A stretch of DNA of 64,000 nt from an uncultured Clostridia bacterium (lineage in GTDB: Bacteria; Bacillota; Clostridia; Christensenellales; Borkfalkiaceae), in contig CALVLH010000005.1 of assembly GCA_944336975.1 (NCBI GenBank), positions 45,613 to 109,612 on the forward strand, read 5' to 3'. The notes below the pieces were generated by a model. That model ran no database searches, was not told the origin of the DNA, and saw only the letters and a list, made by a program, of their open reading frames with translations. This document shows positions 1-6,941 of this stretch, one piece after another. The position numbers were made by a program, and so were the translations under genes. Numbering within the stretch: the stretch's first letter is position 1; each line of letters begins with the position of its first letter.

Positions 1-127
1 TACCGCAACCGGAAGGTCCGACGAAGACGACGAACTCCTTATCCCTGATGTCGAGGCAGAAATTGAAGACCGCCTGGACGCCGGAGGGATATACCTTGTT
101 GATGCCTTTTAACAAAAGACCGGACAT
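1..127 (-). CDS. ABC sugar-importer ATPase, MsmX/UgpC type (partial, runs off left edge)
   Basis: Only the first 42 codons lie in the window. The visible peptide is an ABC nucleotide-binding subunit: an A-loop aromatic in the segment NKVYPSG and the start of a Walker A, GPSGCG. This is the MsmX/UgpC/MalK type that powers CUT1 sugar importers. The ATG at 125-127 follows a GGGAGG site (135-140) by seven bases. The importer of the neighbouring glycan operon (12513-15654) has no ATPase gene of its own, so this protein is the natural candidate partner; MsmX-type ATPases often serve several importers (family knowledge). It has its own promoter and is separated from the operon by a terminator. The pairing is inferred. 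Confidence 0.8.
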   Translation of the reverse strand, partial: MSGLLLKGINKVYPSGVQAVFNFCLDIRDKEFVVFVGPSGCG

Positions 128-168
128 TACTTTTCCTCCCTTATGAAATGCTTTATATTTATGTTACT

Positions 169-197
169 ATTTTACACGATTTCCGCCAAAAATGCAA
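169..197 (-). promoter_or_regulatory. Promoter of the MsmX-type ATPase gene
   Basis: Read on the minus strand, TTGCAT (192-197) and TAAAAT (169-174) are separated by exactly 17 bases. They lie in an AT-rich stretch about 42 bases upstream of the ATG at 127, downstream of the operon's terminator. The ATPase is therefore probably transcribed independently of the glycan operon. Confidence 0.65.
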
Positions 198-250
198 TAG
201 GCAATTATCACAAAGTTGCAAAGTCATATTGTATATTTTGCCCAAACGAA

Positions 251-272
251 AAGGGCGCTCTGCGGCGCCCTT
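251..272 (-). terminator. Terminator at the 3' end of the glycan operon
   Basis: Eight-base-pair stem (251-258 with 265-272, six-base loop), followed on the minus strand by TTTTCGTTT. It lies just beyond the fructokinase stop at 309. Confidence 0.65.
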
Positions 273-308
273 CTTTCCGAACCTCGGCGCGCCCCTTTGC
301 GCGTGCGC

Positions 309-1187
309 TCAGCGCCTGACCGCGCCCTTGAACTGCGTCGCCGCGCCCCCGCGCCCGTTCGCCGCTTCCAGCGCGCGAAGAAAGTGCTCCTTCGGCCATT
401 CGCGCCAGTTTTCCCCGTCCATCTGCGCGAGGATCTCGCCGAAAAAGGCGTCGCCCGCGCCCGTCGTATCCACGGGGGAAAGCGGACGCGCGGGGACAAA
501 ACCCTCCGCGCCGCCGCAACGGAACAGACTGCCCTTTGCGCCCAGCGTGACGAACAACGCGCCCTGCCGCCTGCCCAGGCGCGCGATCCCCTCTTCCGCG
601 TCGGAAGCGCCCGTATAGAAGCGCACCTCGTCTTCCGAGAGCTTCAAAATATCCGCGTTCTTCACGAAATAGCGGTACGCTGCGCGCGCCGCTTCCGCCG
701 AGGGAAAGAGGTCTTCGCGCAGGTTCATGTCGAAGGAGACGCACTTCCCCTCGCAGTGCGCCCGCCGCAAAAGCGCGCGGGCAAACGTTCTGCCGCACGG
801 CTCGCTCAACATAAGAGAACCGATGTGCACGAGATCGGCGTCTTCCCAGGCTCCGGCGAGCTCTTCCTGCGAAAGGCGGTAATCCGCCGTATCGTGACGG
901 AAAAAGGAGAAATTGCGCTCGCCGCCGCGCAGGGTGACGAACGCGAGCGTGGTATTCCGCACCCCGTCGCGCAGGATGCGGCATTCGTCGAGAGAGAATT
1001 TCGCGCACTCTTCCGCGAGAAAATCGCCCACGACGTCGCTGCCCGCCTTGCCGACGAAGCGCACTTCCGCCCCCGCCTGCTTCGCGTTGACGGCGACGTT
1101 GAAAGGCGCGCCGCCGCAATACATACGGATGCTCCCGTCCTCTTCGCCGATCAGATCGGCGAGGATCTCGCCGACGCATAAGATCAT
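309..1187 (-). CDS. scrK: Fructokinase, PfkB/ribokinase family
   Basis: A 292-residue cytoplasmic sugar kinase, a normal length for bacterial fructokinases, which form fructose-6-phosphate from fructose and ATP. The N-terminal glycine-rich PfkB signature (YCGGAPFNVAVNAKQAG, about residues 23-39) and the C-terminal signature DTTGAGDAF are intact; the predicted catalytic base is Asp246. Its ATG overlaps the stop of the upstream regulator gene in an ATGA, so translation is probably coupled. A fructan hydrolase (GH32, 2139-3716) in the same operon supplies the expected substrate, which supports fructose over other PfkB substrates. It is the last gene of the operon, followed by a terminator. Specificity rests on similarity and context. 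Confidence 0.85.
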   Translation of the reverse strand: MILCVGEILADLIGEEDGSIRMYCGGAPFNVAVNAKQAGAEVRFVGKAGSDVVGDFLAEECAKFSLDECRILRDGVRNTTLAFVTLRGGERNFSFFRHDTADYRLSQEELAGAWEDADLVHIGSLMLSEPCGRTFARALLRRAHCEGKCVSFDMNLREDLFPSAEAARAAYRYFVKNADILKLSEDEVRFYTGASDAEEGIARLGRRQGALFVTLGAKGSLFRCGGAEGFVPARPLSPVDTTGAGDAFFGEILAQMDGENWREWPKEHFLRALEAANGRGGAATQFKGAVRR

Positions 1188-2131
1188 TTGTCTTTTTCCT
1201 CCCTGATGTTTTCGTATTCGACGGTCATAAAGATGTTCTGCGCATAATTGCCGAATTTTTTGCCGAACAGGTTGATCCCGCCGACGTTCTTCGCCGTAGG
1301 TTTGACGCCGATGCGGAAGATCACGCAGTTCCTGTGTTCGATGTCCAGCGCTTTAAGACCGATGTTGCTGACGAACACGTCGTCGAGAAAGCTCCCCGAG
1401 CGGGTGACCGTCAGCTTTTTGAGCGTGCCGTACTGCGTGGAATTGATGGGCCACCACTGCGGCGAATACGCCCCCCGCACGCCCCCGAAATCGCCCGGGC
1501 TCGTCCACTCGCAGATCTCGTTCCCGTTGAGCCAGAACGTGATGTCGGAGGGAAATTCGTTGCGGAAACCGGGCGCTTCCGAACAGCATTCCAAAGAGAT
1601 CTGCAGATTGCGGATGGAAGTATATTCGAAATCGAGCGGGAAGCGGTATTCGAGATAGCCCGAGGTGAACCAGATGAGCTGTGCGCGGAAGCGATCGGGA
1701 CTGTAAAAGGCACGGATGTCGTCGTCCTTGCCGATGAAGTTATACTCGTCCACCAGTCCGCAGGTGGGCGAGATGTTGAAATCGAAATAGCCGCCGATGG
1801 GCATATCCACCGTATAACGGCGGTAAATATTGGTCTCTACGGGCTTTGCGAACTCGATGGAGACGCGCTCGTAGCGGATGGAACACAGTTTCAGCGAACC
1901 GTGCTTGCCCGCCTGAAAGGACGTTCGGATGAGCCCCGCCTCTTCGAGCATCTTCACGTTGGCGGACGCCGTGGACATGGGGATGTTCAGACGGAACGCC
2001 AGCTCCTTCACGCTCATGGAGTTTCCCGACAGTTCGCGCATCATGCAAAGCCGCAGGGGCGACGCCAGCGCGTTCGCCAATGCGGAGAGACTTTCGCTTT
2101 CTTCATAACCGATGGTGCGATATTTTTCCAT
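1184..2131 (-). CDS. ArsR-type winged-helix regulator with an unrecognised C-terminal domain
   Basis: A 315-residue protein. Residues 10-95 form an ArsR-like winged helix-turn-helix: ALASPLRLCMMREL, then VKELAFRLNIPMSTASANVKMLEEAG as helix-turn-helix. The remaining roughly 210 residues are rich in aromatic and β-prone segments (for example SGYLEYRFPLDFEY and FWLNGNEICEW) and look like a β-sandwich, possibly a ligand or sugar sensor; I recognise no named family. There are no ArsR metal-binding cysteine motifs. It sits between the GH32 gene (seven bases upstream) and fructokinase (4-bp overlap), so it is probably the local regulator of the glycan operon and under its own control. Target and inducer are not visible. 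Confidence 0.7.
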   Translation of the reverse strand: MEKYRTIGYEESESLSALANALASPLRLCMMRELSGNSMSVKELAFRLNIPMSTASANVKMLEEAGLIRTSFQAGKHGSLKLCSIRYERVSIEFAKPVETNIYRRYTVDMPIGGYFDFNISPTCGLVDEYNFIGKDDDIRAFYSPDRFRAQLIWFTSGYLEYRFPLDFEYTSIRNLQISLECCSEAPGFRNEFPSDITFWLNGNEICEWTSPGDFGGVRGAYSPQWWPINSTQYGTLKKLTVTRSGSFLDDVFVSNIGLKALDIEHRNCVIFRIGVKPTAKNVGGINLFGKKFGNYAQNIFMTVEYENIREEKDK

Positions 2132-2138
2132 ACTTGCC

Positions 2139-3716
2139 TTATCCCGAAACGGTGTTTTTGGTCACATCCAGCCGCACGCTCCCCTCGCTCGAAAACGCAA
2201 TCCCGTCCGCGCCTTCCGGCGGATAAACGAGCGAAGTCATGACGAGTTCCCCTTCACCGAAGAAGATCTCTATGCTGCTCTTGTCGAGGAAGATCTCCAT
2301 CTCCAACACTCCGTTTTCGGGGGTATACCGCGCGGTGCGGCGTTTCCCTTCCGACGCTTCGCGCGCATCGCCCGCGATGGGATAGCCGCTCTCGGAACGG
2401 TCGAACGTGACCGTTCCCGCTTGCGCGTCATAGGTGAGCGTCGTTTCATGCGTATCGTCTTTGAACAGCGATACGGCGAACGAACGACAATCGGAGACGT
2501 CCGCCGTCACTTTCAGCCGCAGGATCTTCCCGCTCACGCCTTCGTACGACGCCGTCCCTTCGAGCGTGTCGGATACACGCACCTCGTCGGTATAATATGC
2601 GGCAATACCCTCGACGGGCGTCTGAAGCAGTTTCCCGTCCTTTACGCGCAGTCTGCGCGGCAGGACGAACGAGCCCGCCCAGCCGTATCCCAGCTCGTGC
2701 GTGACGTTTGTGCGGTTCCACATATTCATCCACGCGATCATGACCGCGCCGTCGGGATCCTGCGTCGCCTGCGCCGCATAGAAATCCAGGCCGCCGTCCG
2801 TCTCGTCGAATGCGGAAGCGGACATCTTTCCCGTCTGCGAGTTGAACTTGCCCGTCGTATACACGCAGGAATTGAAATTGCGGAAACGATACTCTTCGGC
2901 GGGATAATCGACGGGCGAACAGAAGAAGACGTCCTCCCCGTCCGCGGTCACGAGGCTCGGGCATTCCCAGCAATATCCCGCGTGCGAACGGCTCAGAAAG
3001 TCCGCCGCGTATTCCCAACGGAACAGATCTTCCGAACGGTAAGTCTCCACCTTCGCCACGCCGTTCCCCAGCGTGCCGACGAGCATGAAATACTGCCCGT
3101 CCCGCTCGAAGACGTAAGGATCGCGAAAATCGGCGACGGGCGTCCCTTCGGGGACCTGTTCGGGCCCCACGACGGGATTGCCCTCATATTTGACGAAATG
3201 CACGCCGTCCTCGGAATAGGCGATGTTCTGCGTCTGAACGCGCACACCGTTCCGCTCCGTGTGTCCCGTATAGAAGAGGTACAGCGTATCGCCGACGACG
3301 ATCGCCGAACCCGACCAACACCCGTCGGCGTCATAAGCCGCGTCGGGCGCGAGCGCGACGGGCTGATGCGTCCAGCGCACCAGATCTTTGCTCGTCGCGT
3401 GTCCCCAATGCATGGGTCCCCATACGCTGTCGTAGGGGTGATACTGATAAAAGATGTGATATTGCCCGCGGAAATACACGAACCCGTTGGGATCGTTCAT
3501 CCACCCGATTTGAGGGGTGAAATGATACGTCCCGCGCGCTTCGTCGCTCGACGCATCCCGATTCGCCGCAATATATGCGTTTGCTCTTTTCAACATTTCG
3601 CTTTCTCCGTATCCCGACAGGGTATCCTGCGAGCACGCTGCCGCACAACCGATCTGCGAAAGCGCGATCACGCACATTATAACACAGGAGAGTGTTTTTT
3701 TCAACAGGCTTTTCAT
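2139..3716 (-). CDS. GH32 fructan hydrolase (levanase/inulinase type), predicted lipoprotein
   Basis: A 525-residue glycoside hydrolase of family 32. The three catalytic blocks are present: WMNDPNG with nucleophile Asp75, FRDPYVF with transition-state stabiliser Asp199, and the EC block WECPSLV with acid/base Glu251. The N-terminus has a basic stretch, a hydrophobic segment and a cysteine at residue 24 (SQIGC, an imperfect lipobox), so the enzyme is probably displayed on the outer face of the membrane. The C-terminal third fits the GH32 β-sandwich. It would release fructose or short fructans that the importer and fructokinase can use. Start sits six bases after the SGNH gene; the ribosome-binding site is weak. 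Levan, inulin or sucrose preference cannot be read from sequence. Confidence 0.85.
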   Translation of the reverse strand: MKSLLKKTLSCVIMCVIALSQIGCAAACSQDTLSGYGESEMLKRANAYIAANRDASSDEARGTYHFTPQIGWMNDPNGFVYFRGQYHIFYQYHPYDSVWGPMHWGHATSKDLVRWTHQPVALAPDAAYDADGCWSGSAIVVGDTLYLFYTGHTERNGVRVQTQNIAYSEDGVHFVKYEGNPVVGPEQVPEGTPVADFRDPYVFERDGQYFMLVGTLGNGVAKVETYRSEDLFRWEYAADFLSRSHAGYCWECPSLVTADGEDVFFCSPVDYPAEEYRFRNFNSCVYTTGKFNSQTGKMSASAFDETDGGLDFYAAQATQDPDGAVMIAWMNMWNRTNVTHELGYGWAGSFVLPRRLRVKDGKLLQTPVEGIAAYYTDEVRVSDTLEGTASYEGVSGKILRLKVTADVSDCRSFAVSLFKDDTHETTLTYDAQAGTVTFDRSESGYPIAGDAREASEGKRRTARYTPENGVLEMEIFLDKSSIEIFFGEGELVMTSLVYPPEGADGIAFSSEGSVRLDVTKNTVSG

Positions 3717-3722
3717 AGAAAT

Positions 3723-4391
3723 TTATTGCGCGTCCAGCCCGAGCGCCTCGCGCAGGATGCCTTTGAGAACGATGTATCCTCGCGCGGAGAAATGCAGATA
3801 ATCGGAGACGAAATAGTCGGGATTCGGCTTCTGCGTATAATCCTCGTCGTCATAGAACGCATATTCCGTTTCGACGATCTCCACCCAATCGTACTGCGCG
3901 CAGTACTCGCGCATGAGCGCGTTGCAGGTCCTGATCTCGTCGCGCATTTCCCAGCGGATGGATTCGCCGCAGATGTTGATGGTCAGCAGGTAGATATAGG
4001 CGTCGGGGCAGGTCTCGTGCAGCGTCTGCAACATCGTCTGGATGCCGAATTCCCCTTCCGCCGCCTCTTCGCCCGTCTGCCGCAGATCGGCGATGTTGTT
4101 GGTGCCGATGCTGATGACGATCTCGGTCGGATCCGCCTGTTTCACCAGCTTGACGCCTTTCGTCCAGTAGATGCTGTTCGTGCCGCCCACCGCGATGTTG
4201 GCGAGGTTCTTCGCCCCTTCCAGCGCGGTATAGCAGTCGGGCTTCCACAGGTCGAACAGCGAGTCCCCGATCATGAGCACCCGTTCCGTCTTCGGCGGTT
4301 CCTCGGGCGGATTCTGATCGCATCCCGCGCCGACGGCGAGGAGCCCGAGCAGGGACAGTGCAACGCATGCGATTTTCGTCATTTTTTTCAT
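3723..4391 (-). CDS. SGNH/GDSL hydrolase lipoprotein, putative carbohydrate esterase
   Basis: A 222-residue protein with a signal peptide ending VGAGC (cysteine about residue 24), so probably a lipoprotein. SGNH blocks are visible: MIGDSLFDLW with nucleophile Ser44, SIGTNN for the oxyanion Asn, and DYLHF with Asp197 and His200 completing the triad. In this setting a role in removing acetyl or acyl groups from plant glycans is likely, as for related carbohydrate esterases, but the substrate is inferred. A strong AAAGGAG ribosome-binding site precedes the ATG, and a terminator-like hairpin (4415-4440) lies between this gene and the upstream MORN gene, so its expression may be lower than the genes before it. 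Confidence 0.75.
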   Translation of the reverse strand: MKKMTKIACVALSLLGLLAVGAGCDQNPPEEPPKTERVLMIGDSLFDLWKPDCYTALEGAKNLANIAVGGTNSIYWTKGVKLVKQADPTEIVISIGTNNIADLRQTGEEAAEGEFGIQTMLQTLHETCPDAYIYLLTINICGESIRWEMRDEIRTCNALMREYCAQYDWVEIVETEYAFYDDEDYTQKPNPDYFVSDYLHFSARGYIVLKGILREALGLDAQ

Positions 4392-4414
4392 ATCGATCTC
4401 CTTTGAAAAAATCG

Positions 4415-4440
4415 GGAAGAGGCGGTTTGCCGCCTCTTCC
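4415..4440 (-). terminator. Internal operon terminator between MORN and SGNH genes
   Basis: Perfect 11-bp stem (4415-4425 with 4430-4440), TTTG loop on the plus strand, followed on the minus strand by six T residues (4405-4411 region). It is a canonical intrinsic terminator between two same-strand operon genes, suggesting partial read-through to the SGNH, GH32, regulator and fructokinase genes. Confidence 0.75.
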
Positions 4441-4448
4441 TTCCTCGA

Positions 4449-5390
4449 TCAGCCGTTGATACTCATCGCGCCCTGAACCAGCTCGTTTGCGAAGAAGTCT
4501 GCTTTCGCCGTTTCCGCTTCCCCTGCGGGATCGCTCGGATCCGTATTGCCTTCCTCGTAGATCTGCACGCAATCCGTGTTTTCCCAGACGCCGGTGACGA
4601 CTCTGCCGTCCGCATACCACATGGTGCCTTCGCCCCAGATCCAGCCGCTGTTCTTGTCCTTGGAGAACGCGCCCTCGAACTTGACGAACTCGATGCCCGA
4701 TTCAAAGTAGTAAATGCCGTGCTCGTCGTTGCGGATTCCCTGTTCCCAGTTGCCGACATAAACGCCGCCTGTCCCCGCGAAGTACATGATGCCCCATCCG
4801 TCCATGAGGTTGTTCTTCATGCCGCCCACATACATATTGTAGGTGTAAAGGTCGTCTTTTACCGAAAACGCCGCGTCATAGAAGAGCTTACAGCCGACGC
4901 CCTGAGGATTGCCCAGCTCCCATTGTCCGAAATACATATCTCCGCCCGGCCAGGTCATCCAACCCATGCCCTGCATGAAATCGTCCACCCAGCCGCCTTC
5001 GTAAACGCAGGCGGTCGTATATTCCATCCTGCCGACGCCGTTCTTCTTGCCGTTCTCGAACATTCCCCAATATTCGTCGCCGTTGGAAGCGCTCATGTGG
5101 CCGTATCCGCTGTATAAGCCGTTTTCGAAAAATCCCTCGTATTCGGTGAAGTCATACCCCGTATAGGTGCCGTATCCCGAGATCTTTCCTTCCACGAACG
5201 TACCCGTCCACTGACTGCCCAAAAAATCGGTGAGCGTACCCGTCCCGTCGGGGACGCCGTCCGTCGCCTGTCCGACGTATGTGCTGCCGTCTTCCAATGT
5301 GATGGTCTGCGTGCCGTCGCCGCAACCCGCGAGCGCAAACATCGCGCCGAAACTCAGCGCAAGCGCCGCCGCTATGATCCTCTTTTTCAT
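4449..5390 (-). CDS. MORN-repeat lipoprotein
   Basis: A 313-residue protein with a clear lipoprotein signal (MKKRIIAAALALSFG, lipobox LAGC). The mature part is almost entirely MORN-like repeats, units of about 23 residues such as YEGFFENGLYSGYGHMSA and YWGMFENGKKNGVGRMEY, giving an extended β-sheet ribbon. No catalytic motif is visible. In bacteria MORN repeats occur in many surface and cytoplasmic proteins and often mediate protein or lipid contacts (family knowledge). Lying between glycosidase genes and a second MORN gene 26 bases upstream, it may be a surface scaffold or glycan-contacting protein; this is inference. An AGGAGG-type site precedes the start. Confidence 0.75.
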   Translation of the reverse strand: MKKRIIAAALALSFGAMFALAGCGDGTQTITLEDGSTYVGQATDGVPDGTGTLTDFLGSQWTGTFVEGKISGYGTYTGYDFTEYEGFFENGLYSGYGHMSASNGDEYWGMFENGKKNGVGRMEYTTACVYEGGWVDDFMQGMGWMTWPGGDMYFGQWELGNPQGVGCKLFYDAAFSVKDDLYTYNMYVGGMKNNLMDGWGIMYFAGTGGVYVGNWEQGIRNDEHGIYYFESGIEFVKFEGAFSKDKNSGWIWGEGTMWYADGRVVTGVWENTDCVQIYEEGNTDPSDPAGEAETAKADFFANELVQGAMSING

Positions 5391-5416
5391 GTGATTTCCT
5401 CCTTAAACGTCCCTTG

Positions 5417-6904
5417 TTATTCCGCCGCGACGATCTGTCCGTTTTCCACCTGCGTGCCGTCTTCCAACGCGCCCGTGTACCAGCTCCATGCGCCCGTTTC
5501 CGCGTCTACCCAGATGTAGCCCTGTACGCCGTCCATCTGTCCGAACCCGTACGTCCCCTTCATGGGGCTCCCGTTTTCAAACGTGCCGTCGAAATAGTTG
5601 CCGCCTACCCAATGGAAGACGCCCTTGCCGTTGATCCAGTCGTTTGCGAATTCGCCCACATACCAGCAGCCGTTGTTGAACTGATAGTGTCCCTGTCCCG
5701 ATCTCTGCTGGTTGGACCATTCGCCGAGATACCAGTCATAAGCGCCGTTGCCCTGCGGCCATACGAAATACGCCGTGCCGTCGATCTTGCCCGCTTTCCA
5801 CTGACCGATGCCGATGCATCCGCCCGTATAATAGACCTGACCGTATCCTTCCAGCTCTCCGTTCACGAACGTGCCTTCATACCAGGTAGGATCTTCGCCG
5901 TTGAATGTCTTTCTGCCCGTGCCCGTGATCGTGCAACCGTTGGTAAACGTCCCGACATAGGTGTAGTCCGTCGTCACGAGGGTGCCTTCGGTCGGAACGC
6001 CGTCCACCGTCGTGCCCGTGAACGTGCCGAAATTCTCGTACACTCGATCCGTCACCTGCTCCACGACGGGACCGCTCGGTTCTTCCGTTACGCCCTCGTC
6101 GCCCGTAGTATCGTCGCCCGTAGTGTCGTCGCCCGCGGTATTGTCGCCCGTGACGATCTGTCCGTTTTCTACCTTCGTGCCGTCTTCCAGTTCGCCCGTG
6201 TACCAGCTCCATGCGCCCGTTTCCGCGTCTACCCAGATGTAGCCCTGTACGCCGTCCATCTGTCCGAACCCGTACGTTCCCTTGACGGGATTGCCGCCCG
6301 CGAACGTGCCGTCGAAGAAATTTCCGCCCGTCCAGTGGAACACGCCTTCGCCGTTGATCCAGTCATCCTTGAACTCGCCGATATACCAGCAGCCGTTGCT
6401 GAACTGATACCGCCCTTCGCCGGAACGGATCTGTCCTTCCCAATCGCCCAGATACCAATCGCAAGAACCGTCGGGCTGAGGCCACACGAAATATGCCGTG
6501 CCGTCGATCTTGCCCGCCGACCATTCGCCGATGCCGATATAGCCGCCCTTATAATAGCATTGCCCGAAGCCTTCCAGCTGCCCGTTGACGAACGTGCCCT
6601 TGAACCAGTCGGCGTCTTCGCCGTTATAGGTCATCGTGCCCGTTCCCGTGATGCGATAGCCGTCGGTGAACGTACCCGTATAGGTATAATCCGTCGTCAC
6701 GAGCGTACCTTCCGAAGGAACGCCGTCCACCGTCGTGCCCGTAAACGTGCCGAAGTTCTCGTACACTTTGTCCGTGACCTGTTCCACGACGGGTTCCTTC
6801 GTTTCATCGCCGGAATCCGTATCGCAAGCCGCGAGGCCTGCGACGCAGAACGCGGAGCAGGCAATTAGCGCCAGCGGAAGCAGTCTCTTTTTCAATGTCA
6901 TCAT
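5417..6904 (-). CDS. Two-module MORN-repeat lipoprotein with internal duplication
   Basis: A 495-residue predicted lipoprotein (lipobox LAAC) made of two near-identical MORN modules of about 214 residues, joined by a Thr/Asp/Gly-rich linker (GDDTTGDDTTGDE). Each module starts with VVEQVTD(K/R)VYENFGT and ends YTG(E/A)LEDGT(K/Q)VENGQIV. The DNA copies are offset by exactly 723 bp without net indels, a recent in-frame duplication. MORN units such as YKGGYIGIGEWSAGKIDGT repeat throughout. No enzymatic signature is seen. It shares the operon with the other MORN lipoprotein and the surface glycosidases, so a binding or spacing role at the cell surface is suggested. Start chosen at the first of two ATGs, six bases after GGAGGG. 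Confidence 0.75.
   Translation of the reverse strand: MMTLKKRLLPLALIACSAFCVAGLAACDTDSGDETKEPVVEQVTDKVYENFGTFTGTTVDGVPSEGTLVTTDYTYTGTFTDGYRITGTGTMTYNGEDADWFKGTFVNGQLEGFGQCYYKGGYIGIGEWSAGKIDGTAYFVWPQPDGSCDWYLGDWEGQIRSGEGRYQFSNGCWYIGEFKDDWINGEGVFHWTGGNFFDGTFAGGNPVKGTYGFGQMDGVQGYIWVDAETGAWSWYTGELEDGTKVENGQIVTGDNTAGDDTTGDDTTGDEGVTEEPSGPVVEQVTDRVYENFGTFTGTTVDGVPTEGTLVTTDYTYVGTFTNGCTITGTGRKTFNGEDPTWYEGTFVNGELEGYGQVYYTGGCIGIGQWKAGKIDGTAYFVWPQGNGAYDWYLGEWSNQQRSGQGHYQFNNGCWYVGEFANDWINGKGVFHWVGGNYFDGTFENGSPMKGTYGFGQMDGVQGYIWVDAETGAWSWYTGALEDGTQVENGQIVAAE
5431..6072 (-). repeat. MORN-module DNA repeat, copy 2 (protein C-terminal half)
   Basis: This stretch matches 6154-6795 at a constant offset of 723 bp, with long identical runs (for example around 5490-5550 against 6213-6273). 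It encodes the second MORN module. Confidence 0.85.
6154..6795 (-). repeat. MORN-module DNA repeat, copy 1 (protein N-terminal half)
   Basis: Partner of the repeat at 5431-6072. The 81 bases between copies encode the low-complexity Thr/Asp linker and themselves contain short repeats. Confidence 0.85.
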
Positions 6905-6941
6905 TTTTCCCTCCGTAAAATTATATTAAAACCGTTCGGTT

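Noticed and set aside
2112-4406. A 764-codon plus-strand open frame opposite GH32 and SGNH genes
   Set aside because: Same antisense artefact; no recognisable domain and no start signal.
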